The notes beneath the pieces are model-generated. The model did no database searches. It was not told where the DNA came from and worked only from the letters and a program-made list of their open reading frames with translations. A stretch of 64,000 bases of DNA from CAIQQQ01 sp040399685 (lineage in GTDB: Bacteria > Pseudomonadota > Alphaproteobacteria > Acetobacterales > Acetobacteraceae), in assembly GCA_040399685.1 (NCBI GenBank), contig JBBART010000017.1, positions 1 through 64,000 on the forward strand, in the 5' to 3' direction. Below, piece after piece: positions 27,311-35,520 of the stretch (its first letter is position 1; each line of letters starts with the position of its first letter). A program made the translations under genes and the position numbers.

Positions 27311-28189
27311 TTAAGCCGGCGGCGTCGCCGGGGCCGCCGTTTTCATCATCGTGCCCGTCATCGGGATGAAGAACACACCCACGTCCTTGCGGGTGCGGAT
27401 CTTGCCGTCCTCATCCTTGGTATAAACGTAGAGAAACTGGCCGCGCTTGAATGGCTGGCCAATCGGAATCAGGGCGCGGCCGCCGGGCTTCAACTGCTTG
27501 AACAGTTCCGGCGGGGCATACTGCGCGGCGCAGGTGATGATGATGATGTCAAAGCCGCCCTCGACCTCGGGCCAACCGAAATAGCCATCGCCGACGCGGG
27601 TTTCGATGTTGTCGTAGCCGAGCGGCGCGAAGATCTTGCCGACGGCCTTGCCCAACGGCTCGATGATCTCGATCGAGTAGGATTTCTTGACGATGCGGCT
27701 GAGCAGCGAGCTTTGGAAGCCGCTGCCGGTGCCGATTTCCAGCGTCACGTCGGTGGCCTTGGGCTTGGCTACCTGGGTCATGTAAGCCTGACCAAGATAA
27801 TCCGACAGCGCCGAGCCATAGCCCAGTGCCCAGGGCTTGGGGTTATCTTCATAGGCCTCGCCGGGCGTGGCGCGGTGGTTGTCGTATTGATAGTGGAAAT
27901 ACTCGCGCGGCAATTCCTGGAAGGCCGCCATCACGGCCGGGTCGGCCGAGCCGAGGCGTTCCTTCAGATATTGCTCGATCCGCTTCATCGCGGCCGGCTT
28001 GCGGGCCTGGATCGCCTGGAACTGCGCTTCGCTCAGATCCACTGGACGACCGGATTTCGCCATCGCCTCCATATAGGCCGCACGGGTCCATGGCGCCGAG
28101 GCGGCGCGGGCGGGCGGGATGATCAGCGAGGCGCCGGCCGTGGCAATCAGGCCGCGACGGGTCAGCATGTTGATGCGGCTATCGGTCAT
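27311..28189 (-). CDS. Protein-L-isoaspartate methyltransferase-like protein with Tat signal
   Basis: A 292-residue protein with a PCMT domain: motif I VTLEIGTGSGFQSSLLS, then RVGDGYFGWPEVEGGFDIII and QLKPGGRALIPIG. PCMTs use SAM to repair isoaspartyl residues. Unusually, the N terminus reads LTRRGLIATAGASLIIPP followed by ARAAS, a twin-arginine signal peptide with a cleavage site. That would place the enzyme in the periplasm, where SAM is not expected. ATG 28189 overlaps the upstream stop by 4 nt. The usual PCMT substrate-loop segment is replaced by YGSALSDYLGQAYMT, so activity may differ. Confidence 0.8.
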   Translation of the reverse strand: MTDSRINMLTRRGLIATAGASLIIPPARAASAPWTRAAYMEAMAKSGRPVDLSEAQFQAIQARKPAAMKRIEQYLKERLGSADPAVMAAFQELPREYFHYQYDNHRATPGEAYEDNPKPWALGYGSALSDYLGQAYMTQVAKPKATDVTLEIGTGSGFQSSLLSRIVKKSYSIEIIEPLGKAVGKIFAPLGYDNIETRVGDGYFGWPEVEGGFDIIIITCAAQYAPPELFKQLKPGGRALIPIGQPFKRGQFLYVYTKDEDGKIRTRKDVGVFFIPMTGTMMKTAAPATPPA

Positions 28190-30579
28190 CGAGCGGACTT
28201 TCGGTCTCGAGGGAATACAGCGTTGGCAAGCACATACAATACGAGCGCTGAAATCAGAACGGTGCTTGTGCCGCTTTGCAACGAAATCAGGTTGGCGAGG
28301 GGGGTGGAGACCACGGAGAACGCACCGTTGAGACCCCACGCCCATGGCATGAAGCCACCGGAGCCGGCGCGGCTGAGGCCCAGCGGGAACGGCAGGCCCA
28401 GGGCGATAGAGGCCGTCGCCACCACCAGCACCACCAGCGCTGCACGCGTGAGGAACGGTTGGTCAAGCGTTGCCAGCAAGGCGGGCTGGAGGAAAAAATG
28501 CAGGGCAGCACACCAGGCCACGATCACCACGATGGCGATATCGATTCCGCGCCGTGGGCTTTCGGCAAACCGGGCGCTCAACATGCTGCCGATGCCGGAG
28601 AAGATCAGCATCGCCGTCAGGACGATGGCAAAGCCGCTGGTGCGGTCGTTCAGATAGAAGCTGGCGCGGTCGATCAGGAAAAGTTCGATGAACAGAAAGC
28701 CCAGTCCCAAAGCTGCGAAATAAATCGCCGCCCGCCACGCGCTGATGCCCTGCGCCCGCACCCTTCCCCCGCCGAACAGCGGCACCGCGAGCACGATCAA
28801 GGCGATCACCGCGGCCTGGGCGAGCACGGCCAGGTTCACCAACGGCCCGATTTCCGCCTGCGGCAAAATCTCCAGCCGCGCCAGGATGGTGCCAAGCTGC
28901 GACAGCCGCAGCACGGCGTAGAACGATGGCCGGTCAAACGTGATCGGTTGCAGGTTGAATGCCTCGCCAGAACTGGTGGCCTCGCCGCGCAGCACTGCGG
29001 GCGCCTCGTCGGCGATGGCGTCATGGGCGCCATCGCCGGATGTCACCTGCCCTTCTGCGAAAGAGACGGCCGGCAGGTCGTTGAAAATATCAGCTTTTGG
29101 CGCCGTCTCGACGCCAGGGAAATACGACAGGTCGAAGCTGCGTTCGTCAGAGAATGTGCGCGCTGCCGCGATCCGGGCGGCATCGAACGGCTCGGGCGAC
29201 ACCAAAATCCGTACGTTCCAGGCCGAGCGATAGACCAGCACATGGGTCTGCGGGTCCGACAATCCGGCCCGCAGCAGCCCCGCGCGCACGGTGGCCAGCA
29301 TCCGGATGGCGTAGGCCGGGAACTCACGGATCGACACGGGAATGGACAGAATGCCGTCATGCGACAACGCGCCGAGATAGGCCGCCACTGCCTCTGCGGC
29401 GAAGGCTGTGCTGTTGGCCTCCGCTGAATCCAGAAAGTCGCCGGCGATATCGATCACGTCGAACTGGGTGCCATCGACGGCAGCTATCGGGCTGCGGCTG
29501 CTGGCAGGCGGTCGTTCGCCCGGGTTGCGGCGCAACAGGGCGCGCAGCCCGGCCTCGGGTTCCAGCACGGCGATCTCGCGCGCGCCCAGGACCGTGATCT
29601 CAGCAGCCCGAAACCCGCCCGAACTGCCGATCAACAGCACGCGGGCCGCAGGCTTCAGCGTGTAAGGCAGGGCCGCCAGGGTGGCGGGGGCATAGCGCGC
29701 GTCGATCGGTCCCGGCTTGGGAATGGCCGCGATGCGGTTGCCGTCACGATACAGGCCGAACGTGGCCGGCGGGCCGGGCACGCCCAGCATGCCGGCGTTG
29801 TTGGACAGGTCGGTGTCCACGCGCTCGGTGAAATTATCCAGCACCATGTAGAGCCCGCGTGCCGAGCGGATTTCCGCCAACACCTTCGCATCCGGCACGT
29901 GCAGCGGGGCATAAATCGCCTTGTAGTCATTGAACCCGGCCTGGTTGCCCAATACCAGCAGCGCTTCGCTGCCCACCAACACCATCAGGGCTGCCGGCAG
30001 GGCCATCTTCCACCGCTTCGAGAACGCTGCTGCCAGCGCCATCGGCACGAGCAGCGACGGCAGCAGCATGAACGGGTGAATGAAGCTCATCAGGCCCAAC
30101 GCCGCCAACGACCCGGCGCCAGCGCCGGTCAGATCATAGCCATAGACACGGCCGATCTCGGAATCGTTGAGAATAAAGCACAGGCTGACATACAGCCCGG
30201 CGAGGAAAAAGAACGGCAGCAACGCCGCATAATAGCCTGCAATCAAAGTCAGTTGCGGCCAGAAGGTCGCCTGATTCTGCAATTGCAGCGGGTTGAACGG
30301 GTTGGTGGTGACGAAGTGAAATCCCACCGCCGCCACACCCACCAGCACCGCCGGCAGCCAGTCCAGCATCAGGCGGCCATGGCGGGTGAAGAACTCCCGC
30401 GCCAACGCCATCACCACGCCAGACAGTGCGAAGCCGGCCAGCACGATGGAGATGACCCAGTAGCCATATTCCGACCATTTCGCGACGGCGAAATATCGGG
30501 TGAGCGCTATCTCGAAGCCGACGGTTGCCAGTGAGACGAGGAACAGCGGCGCCAGTGTGGCGAATCCAGCACGCTTCAC
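28186..30579 (-). CDS. Multi-span membrane protein with spermidine-synthase-like domain
   Basis: A 797-residue protein. About six membrane spans (residues 1-220) are followed by a soluble Rossmann-like domain resembling spermidine synthase (VLLIGSSGGFRAAEI near 315, then IAVLEPEAGLRALL), and a C-terminal block of about six spans from roughly 560. Such proteins are annotated as spermidine-synthase-like transporters; the aminopropyl-transfer residues are not evident here, so enzymatic activity is doubtful. It is coupled by 4-nt overlaps to the hydrolase upstream and the Tat-PCMT downstream. Confidence 0.7.
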   Translation of the reverse strand: MKRAGFATLAPLFLVSLATVGFEIALTRYFAVAKWSEYGYWVISIVLAGFALSGVVMALAREFFTRHGRLMLDWLPAVLVGVAAVGFHFVTTNPFNPLQLQNQATFWPQLTLIAGYYAALLPFFFLAGLYVSLCFILNDSEIGRVYGYDLTGAGAGSLAALGLMSFIHPFMLLPSLLVPMALAAAFSKRWKMALPAALMVLVGSEALLVLGNQAGFNDYKAIYAPLHVPDAKVLAEIRSARGLYMVLDNFTERVDTDLSNNAGMLGVPGPPATFGLYRDGNRIAAIPKPGPIDARYAPATLAALPYTLKPAARVLLIGSSGGFRAAEITVLGAREIAVLEPEAGLRALLRRNPGERPPASSRSPIAAVDGTQFDVIDIAGDFLDSAEANSTAFAAEAVAAYLGALSHDGILSIPVSIREFPAYAIRMLATVRAGLLRAGLSDPQTHVLVYRSAWNVRILVSPEPFDAARIAAARTFSDERSFDLSYFPGVETAPKADIFNDLPAVSFAEGQVTSGDGAHDAIADEAPAVLRGEATSSGEAFNLQPITFDRPSFYAVLRLSQLGTILARLEILPQAEIGPLVNLAVLAQAAVIALIVLAVPLFGGGRVRAQGISAWRAAIYFAALGLGFLFIELFLIDRASFYLNDRTSGFAIVLTAMLIFSGIGSMLSARFAESPRRGIDIAIVVIVAWCAALHFFLQPALLATLDQPFLTRAALVVLVVATASIALGLPFPLGLSRAGSGGFMPWAWGLNGAFSVVSTPLANLISLQSGTSTVLISALVLYVLANAVFPRDRKSAR

Positions 30580-31442
30580 CCGCCCACTCGCCGGCTCAGG
30601 AAGCTTTGCAGGGTGGCGTTGAAGCGCGCCGGGTCATCGACAAACAACGCGTGGCCGAGATCGGGCACTACCAAAGTCTCCGCGGAAGGATGGTGCGCGG
30701 CGAGATTGCCGGCCTGCCCGGCAAAAGCGGGACGAACGACATAAAGCACCGGCTTGGACGTGGCGTATAACGCCTCTTTCCAATACGTGCGCGGTACATT
30801 GTAGGCGAGCAGCGCATTCGCCGCAGGTTCTGGCGTGCGCAAGGCGGCCTCGGTCAATTGTTGCAGGTAGGATTGCGATTGCGGCCGATGGAACATCGAG
30901 CGAACAAACCCGGCCATGAACGCCGCATGGCTCTGCGGCGGCGCCTTGCGATAGGGGCGGCGCGACGGCGTGGGCGGCGGATCTTCGCCCACTGAATTGT
31001 CGATCAGCACCAGCCCCGCGAGGGCTGCGTCACCGCTGCTGTGGACGTAGGCGAGCGAGTCGAGCACGCCCAGCGACCAGCCGACCAGAACCACTTTGCG
31101 CGGCGCCAGGCTTTGCAGCAGTTCGGCGATATCCTGGCCACGTCGGCTATGGGTGTAGCCACTGGCCGGCACGTCGCTGCTGCCCTGGCCGCGTGGATCG
31201 AGCACCACCACGCGGTATTTACGGGCGAACACGTCGATCTGCGGTTGGAAAATCCAGCCGGGCATGGTCCAGCCCGGAACAAACACAAGCACAGGCCCGT
31301 TGGCGTGGGTTGCTCCTGTGTCAATATAATGCAGGCGGACGCCGTCGCTGGTCGTCAGGAATCGGTCGGCCGGGCTGGCCTGCGCGGGCGTTGCCAGAGG
31401 CAGGCTGGTCATCAGAAGCAGGATTGTCCAGATCATGCGCAT
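30576..31442 (-). CDS. Exported alpha/beta hydrolase
   Basis: A 288-residue alpha/beta-hydrolase-fold protein with a signal peptide (MRMIWTILLLMTSLPLAT, cleavage near AQAS). It has an oxyanion-region VPGWTMPGW, the nucleophile elbow VGWSLG (serine) and a late histidine in LGHALFVDDP; an aspartate in VPDLGH or nearby completes the triad. The substrate is unknown; esterase, lipase or peptidase are all possible. ATG 31442 is favoured because it yields the signal peptide. First gene of a three-gene coupled operon, divergent from the small membrane protein. Confidence 0.82.
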   Translation of the reverse strand: MRMIWTILLLMTSLPLATPAQASPADRFLTTSDGVRLHYIDTGATHANGPVLVFVPGWTMPGWIFQPQIDVFARKYRVVVLDPRGQGSSDVPASGYTHSRRGQDIAELLQSLAPRKVVLVGWSLGVLDSLAYVHSSGDAALAGLVLIDNSVGEDPPPTPSRRPYRKAPPQSHAAFMAGFVRSMFHRPQSQSYLQQLTEAALRTPEPAANALLAYNVPRTYWKEALYATSKPVLYVVRPAFAGQAGNLAAHHPSAETLVVPDLGHALFVDDPARFNATLQSFLSRRVGG

Positions 31443-31487
31443 GACGTGAACTGCCTTCCCCTCAGCCCCCCTGTCAACCGAGAGAAA

Positions 31488-31652
31488 ATGCAAGAACCCG
31501 AACCCACCCGGAATGGCCCCATTGCGGCACTCATCGTGATCCTGATGTTGGTTGTCGGCGGACTGTGGTTGCAACACCATATCCACGCCAACAGCCTGAT
31601 CGAGGATTGCATGCTGTCCGGACGGAAGAATTGCGTGCCGATTGTGCCATAG
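31488..31652 (+). CDS. Small single-span membrane protein
   Basis: A 54-residue protein with one membrane helix at about 12-30 and a polar tail carrying DC-x3-GRKNC, two cysteines that would face the periplasm. GAGAG lies 3 nt before ATG 31488, which is close for a ribosome-binding site. It diverges from the hydrolase gene 45 nt away and precedes the MBL-fold gene. Function unknown. I recall similar small proteins with this DC...NC tail in related genomes, but cannot check. Confidence 0.6.
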   Translation: MQEPEPTRNGPIAALIVILMLVVGGLWLQHHIHANSLIEDCMLSGRKNCVPIVP

Positions 31653-31725
31653 GCGTATCATGACGGCGCTGGACATTGCCCGGCGCACCACCATCTGGAC
31701 AGCCACCGAACGGGAGAATTCGCTC

Positions 31726-32694
31726 ATGCTGATCACACGCCGCCAAACCATGGGTGCACTGCTGGGCACCACGCTCGCCGCGGCCACATCGCGGATGGGC
31801 CTTGCCGCCCCCGCCATCTCCGGCCTGCAGGCGCCGGCGTTTTACCGCAGCAAGGTGGGTGACATTGAAATCACCGCAATCTCCGACGGTTACGGCACCT
31901 TCCCAAAGATTGAAGGCTTCGTGCGCAACGCCACCCCCGAGGCGGTCAGCGCCGCCCTGGCCGAACAGTTCCTGCCGACCGATCGGGTGCAGATCCCGTT
32001 CACCACGCTGGTGGTCAACACCGGCGGCAAGCTGGTGGTCATCGACACCGGCAACGGCGACCTGGGCGCGCCCACCAGCGGCCTGTGGATGAAGAACTTC
32101 CGCGCCGCCGGCTTCACGCCCGAGGATGTGGACATGGTGGTCATCAGCCATTTCCACGGCGACCACATCAACGGCCTGCGCCTGAAGGACGGCACCGCCG
32201 TGTTCCCGAAGGCCGAGATCAAGGTGCCAGAGCCGGAATTCACGTTCTGGATGAGCGATGACAACCTCGCCAAGGCGCCCGACGGCCTGAAGGGCAACTT
32301 CAACGTCGCCCGCCGTGTCTTTGCGCCCATGGCCAAAGACGTCACGCTCTATAGCTGGGACAAGGAAGTGGCCCCCGGCATCACCGCCCACGGCGCGCCT
32401 GGCCATACCCCGGGACACACCATCTTCAGCATCAATTCCGGCAATTCCAGCTTCATGGCGGTGTCCGACATCACCAACGTGCCGGTGCTGTTCGTGCGCA
32501 ACCCGGACTGGTCGGTGATGTTCGACCAGGACCCGGACATGGCCCGCGCCAGCCGCCACCGGGTGCTGGACCTGGTGTCCGCCGACAAGATGCAAGTGGG
32601 TTTTTACCACGCCAACTTCCCCGCCACCGGCTTCATCACGCGCGATGGCAACCGTTACAACCTGGTGCCGGCTGCCTGGAGATTGCCGGTTTGA
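31726..32694 (+). CDS. Tat-exported metallo-beta-lactamase-fold hydrolase
   Basis: A 322-residue MBL-fold protein with a twin-arginine signal (ITRRQTMGALLGTTLAAA, end near GLAAPA). The metal-binding motif SHFHGDHINGL, a later GHTPGHT histidine and AVSDI supply the binuclear zinc ligands. Family members include lactonases, alkylsulfatase-like and quinolone-lactonase-like enzymes, so the substrate is open. GGGAG lies upstream of ATG 31726. A perfect hairpin follows the stop. Confidence 0.88.
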   Translation: MLITRRQTMGALLGTTLAAATSRMGLAAPAISGLQAPAFYRSKVGDIEITAISDGYGTFPKIEGFVRNATPEAVSAALAEQFLPTDRVQIPFTTLVVNTGGKLVVIDTGNGDLGAPTSGLWMKNFRAAGFTPEDVDMVVISHFHGDHINGLRLKDGTAVFPKAEIKVPEPEFTFWMSDDNLAKAPDGLKGNFNVARRVFAPMAKDVTLYSWDKEVAPGITAHGAPGHTPGHTIFSINSGNSSFMAVSDITNVPVLFVRNPDWSVMFDQDPDMARASRHRVLDLVSADKMQVGFYHANFPATGFITRDGNRYNLVPAAWRLPV

Positions 32695-32701
32695 ACGGAT
32701 G

Positions 32702-32734
32702 CGCTCGACCTGCCCGGCAAGGGCAGGTCGAGCG
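32702..32734. terminator. Strong bidirectional hairpin after the MBL gene
   Basis: A perfect 14-bp stem, CGCTCGACCTGCCC (32702-32715) / GGGCAGGTCGAGCG (32721-32734), loop GGCAA, lies 7 nt past the MBL stop and also downstream of the converging BcsC-like gene. No T-run follows on either strand, so it may act with Rho or protect mRNA ends. Confidence 0.65.
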
Positions 32735-32857
32735 ATGTGGTGCTGACCGCGCCGCAGGTGGCGTTGGCGAATCAGAGATGGGCAAATCCGTCCGGCAGGC
32801 CTCACTCATTTTGATTTCTAATGAAATGAGCGCTGACGACAGGCAAACAAAGTCTGG

Positions 32858-35398
32858 CTAGTTTTGGCCTGCCTGCAATTGGCGTGCGCGCATTGCGCGG
32901 GCGTGTTCCATCGCCGCAAGGGCCGTCTGCTTCCGGCCAGCGGCCCGCGCGGCGTCTGCCTGCATGAGATAGGAACGTGGATCGTCGGGTGCCAGTTGCA
33001 CGCCTTCAGCCACCAGCGCATCCGCCTTGGCCTGATCGCCGGCACCCAGCGCCGCCTGCACGGCCACCCGGCGCGCATCGAGATTGGCCGGTACTTTTGC
33101 CATGACGGTCTCGGCAATCCGCAAGGCCTCGGCGTGCCTGCGGTCGGACAAGTACAGTCCTGACATGGCCAAATTCAAATCAGCCGAACCGGGCGCCTCC
33201 ACCAGGCGTTCGGCAATCACCGCCTCGCCCTTGGCCGCGTTGCCATCGCGCGCAAGCGCGGCGGCCTTGCGAATGGCGAGGCCGTTCTGCAGGTCGTCAT
33301 TCCACTTCTGATCACTCGCCGAGAGCGTGGCGGGGTTCAACGGGGCAAGCATGGCGGCCGCCGCTATGTCATCATCGGCTTGCATCAGCACACCGCTATA
33401 GGCAAGGCGCTGGGCTGTGGTGGCCTCGCCCTGCTGCATCGCGGCGCGCACCGCGGCGCGCGTGGCTGCGTTCTTGTTTTCCGCGAGAAGCGGGCGGGTG
33501 ATATCAACCACGCGTTGCCCGGTCGGGTCTGGGAAGGCGGCCAGTTCCAGTAGGCGCGGCACCGCCGGACTCGGGCCTTTTGTCGCGTCGGCGATCTGCC
33601 CCCACAGCACGGCGCGTTGCAGAACTTCGCGCATGTCCGGCGTGCGGTCCTGTTCAGCCAACCGGGCGACGGCAATTCCGGCTGCTGCGATGTTGCCACG
33701 TGCCTGGGCGTAGATAATCGCAGCCTTCGCTCCCTCGATATCGGAACGAGGCCCATCGCCAACACCCTGCATGGCCAGCTCCGCCTCGCCGTGGCGGTTC
33801 TGCTGGTCCAGCACCTGTGCCAGGGCCAGACGCGCCCAGGGATCGCCCGGTGCCGCCTCCACGGACTGTTGCAACAATGCGATCTGCTGTGCCGGCACGG
33901 GCTCCTGCGCGGCCATCCGCCGCAACAACACTGCCTGGGCCGGGCCGATGGCGGCGGTATCTGCCGGGAAGTGGCCCAGCGTCTCCTGGGCTTCGGCCAG
34001 TTGGCCCTTGCGCTCCAGAACGGATGCCAGAGCGATCGCCACGCCGGGATCGCGTGCGTTGAGCGAGCGGGCCTTGCGAAGGCTGGCTTCGGCATCGTCC
34101 AAATGCCCGGCGCGCGACTGGATGTCACCGAGTTGGGTGTAGCTGCCCCAATTGGGATTGCGGCCCATCAGCTTCTTCAGGGATTTCTCGGCCTCGGCAT
34201 AATGGCCTGCTTTCACGAGGTTTTCGACGCGCTTGTATTGTGCCGCGATCGCGGCGCCGGCCTCGGCCGAGGCCGTCTTTGTACCGGGTGCATTCACTTC
34301 GGTGATGGCGGATTTGAGGGCCTGGTCCCAATTCGAATCTTCAGCCGCCGCCTTTTCCAGAAACACGCGGGCCTCGGCCGGCTTCCTCTGACGCAGGCGC
34401 ACGATGCCCATGCCGCCCACTGCCTGGAAATCTTCTGGATTGACGACCAGAGCCTTGGCGAACTGCTCTTCTGCCGCAGCCAGCTTGTTCTCATCCAGCG
34501 CGCTGAACCCGGCCACCCGCGCGATACCGCCAACATCGACGATCTCGGACGTCGCGGCAATCTGGCGCTTTTCACGGATCGCCGTGTCGTTCGGGTAGGC
34601 GACCAGGAAACGCTCCATCTCCGGCACGCTCAATTTGTTGTCAGGCTCCCAGAGCAGCGCCTGGCGCCAGCTCTGGGTGGCTGCCGGCGCCACGCTTGGC
34701 ACGGCCACCAGCGCTTCAAGCCGCTCGATCCCGCTCCGGCGGGTGTCTTGGCGATAGGTTTCCAACTGCGCCAGGGCCAGGGCAACGTTCGCATCCTTGG
34801 GCTGGGTCTTGAACAGGCCGAGCAGTCCGTCACGGGCGACGCCATAGCCGTTTTCGGTGCCGGCAAGGCTCATATAATATTCAGGCGCCAGCCGCGTTGT
34901 CGGCGTCGTGCCCTTGAACAATTTCTGATACGCGGCCACCGCCTCGACCGGGTGGTTTTCCTTGGACAATCTCCGCGCCAACGTCAGGGTAGAAGGGTCC
35001 AGACGACCAATTTTCAGGCGAGCAGCAATTGCGGCCACCTGATCGCTGGCCGGATGCGCGGCCTTGAGGCGGGCCAAGGTGGTGCTGGCGGCCTCCATAT
35101 CGCCGTCATCGGCCTGGGTGATGCCCAGCAGGGCCAGTGCGTCCTCGTTCTTGGGATCAATCAGCAGGAGACGCGACAAGGCATTGCGCGCCTCGGCCGG
35201 TTTGCCGTTCGACAGCCAGAAACTGGCCTGGTTCAGCAAGGTGGACACGACAGGGCCCGTGCCGCCGGATTGCGCGACAGGGGCCGACGCAGGCCGCTCA
35301 GCTGGCGGACTGCCTGCCGCGTGCGCGGCAGGCAGTCCGCCAGCCGTCAAAACGATCAGGCAAGCGCCACGAAATACCGCCCGCCGAACGTCATGCAT
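32858..35398 (-). CDS. BcsC-like TPR protein lacking the outer-membrane barrel
   Basis: An 846-residue exported protein (signal peptide about 1-27, AHAAG cleavage) made almost wholly of TPR repeats. The segment LAPEYYMSLAGT-x-NGYGVARDGL-x-GL followed by ALAQLETYRQDTRRSGI strongly recalls the N-terminal region of cellulose synthase operon protein C. The C-terminal beta-barrel domain of BcsC is absent and no bcsA or bcsB is nearby. ATG 35398 follows GGAGGGG, preferred over ATG 35434. It may scaffold polysaccharide export or cell-envelope assembly. Confidence 0.78.
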   Translation of the reverse strand: MHDVRRAVFRGACLIVLTAGGLPAAHAAGSPPAERPASAPVAQSGGTGPVVSTLLNQASFWLSNGKPAEARNALSRLLLIDPKNEDALALLGITQADDGDMEAASTTLARLKAAHPASDQVAAIAARLKIGRLDPSTLTLARRLSKENHPVEAVAAYQKLFKGTTPTTRLAPEYYMSLAGTENGYGVARDGLLGLFKTQPKDANVALALAQLETYRQDTRRSGIERLEALVAVPSVAPAATQSWRQALLWEPDNKLSVPEMERFLVAYPNDTAIREKRQIAATSEIVDVGGIARVAGFSALDENKLAAAEEQFAKALVVNPEDFQAVGGMGIVRLRQRKPAEARVFLEKAAAEDSNWDQALKSAITEVNAPGTKTASAEAGAAIAAQYKRVENLVKAGHYAEAEKSLKKLMGRNPNWGSYTQLGDIQSRAGHLDDAEASLRKARSLNARDPGVAIALASVLERKGQLAEAQETLGHFPADTAAIGPAQAVLLRRMAAQEPVPAQQIALLQQSVEAAPGDPWARLALAQVLDQQNRHGEAELAMQGVGDGPRSDIEGAKAAIIYAQARGNIAAAGIAVARLAEQDRTPDMREVLQRAVLWGQIADATKGPSPAVPRLLELAAFPDPTGQRVVDITRPLLAENKNAATRAAVRAAMQQGEATTAQRLAYSGVLMQADDDIAAAAMLAPLNPATLSASDQKWNDDLQNGLAIRKAAALARDGNAAKGEAVIAERLVEAPGSADLNLAMSGLYLSDRRHAEALRIAETVMAKVPANLDARRVAVQAALGAGDQAKADALVAEGVQLAPDDPRSYLMQADAARAAGRKQTALAAMEHARAMRARQLQAGQN

Positions 35399-35466
35399 TA
35401 TCAGAACCCCTCCAGAGGCCACTCTGTCCGTCATCGAAATGTTTTGATTATTTTCAGCAAATACCG

Positions 35467-35482
35467 CATGTTCGTGAACATG
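35467..35482 (-). promoter_or_regulatory. Palindrome upstream of the BcsC-like gene
   Basis: CATGTTC and GAACATG flank GT in the 122-bp gap between the fhs stop and the BcsC-like start. It is a plausible dimeric-regulator site for that gene. The 35399-35520 stretch has no ORF. Confidence 0.35.
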
Positions 35483-35520
35483 TCGAAGGATATTGACATG
35501 ACGCTCAGGCCCGGTTCGGA

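Noticed and set aside
32858..35398. A cellulose synthesis operon
   Set aside because: Only the TPR portion of a BcsC-like protein is present; no bcsA, bcsB or cellulase gene is nearby and the barrel domain is missing.
35467..35482. LexA/SOS-box reading of the CATGTTC-GT-GAACATG palindrome
   Set aside because: Alphaproteobacterial LexA sites are direct GTTC repeats spaced by 7 bp; this is an inverted repeat with a 2-bp centre, and the downstream TPR gene is not a typical SOS gene.
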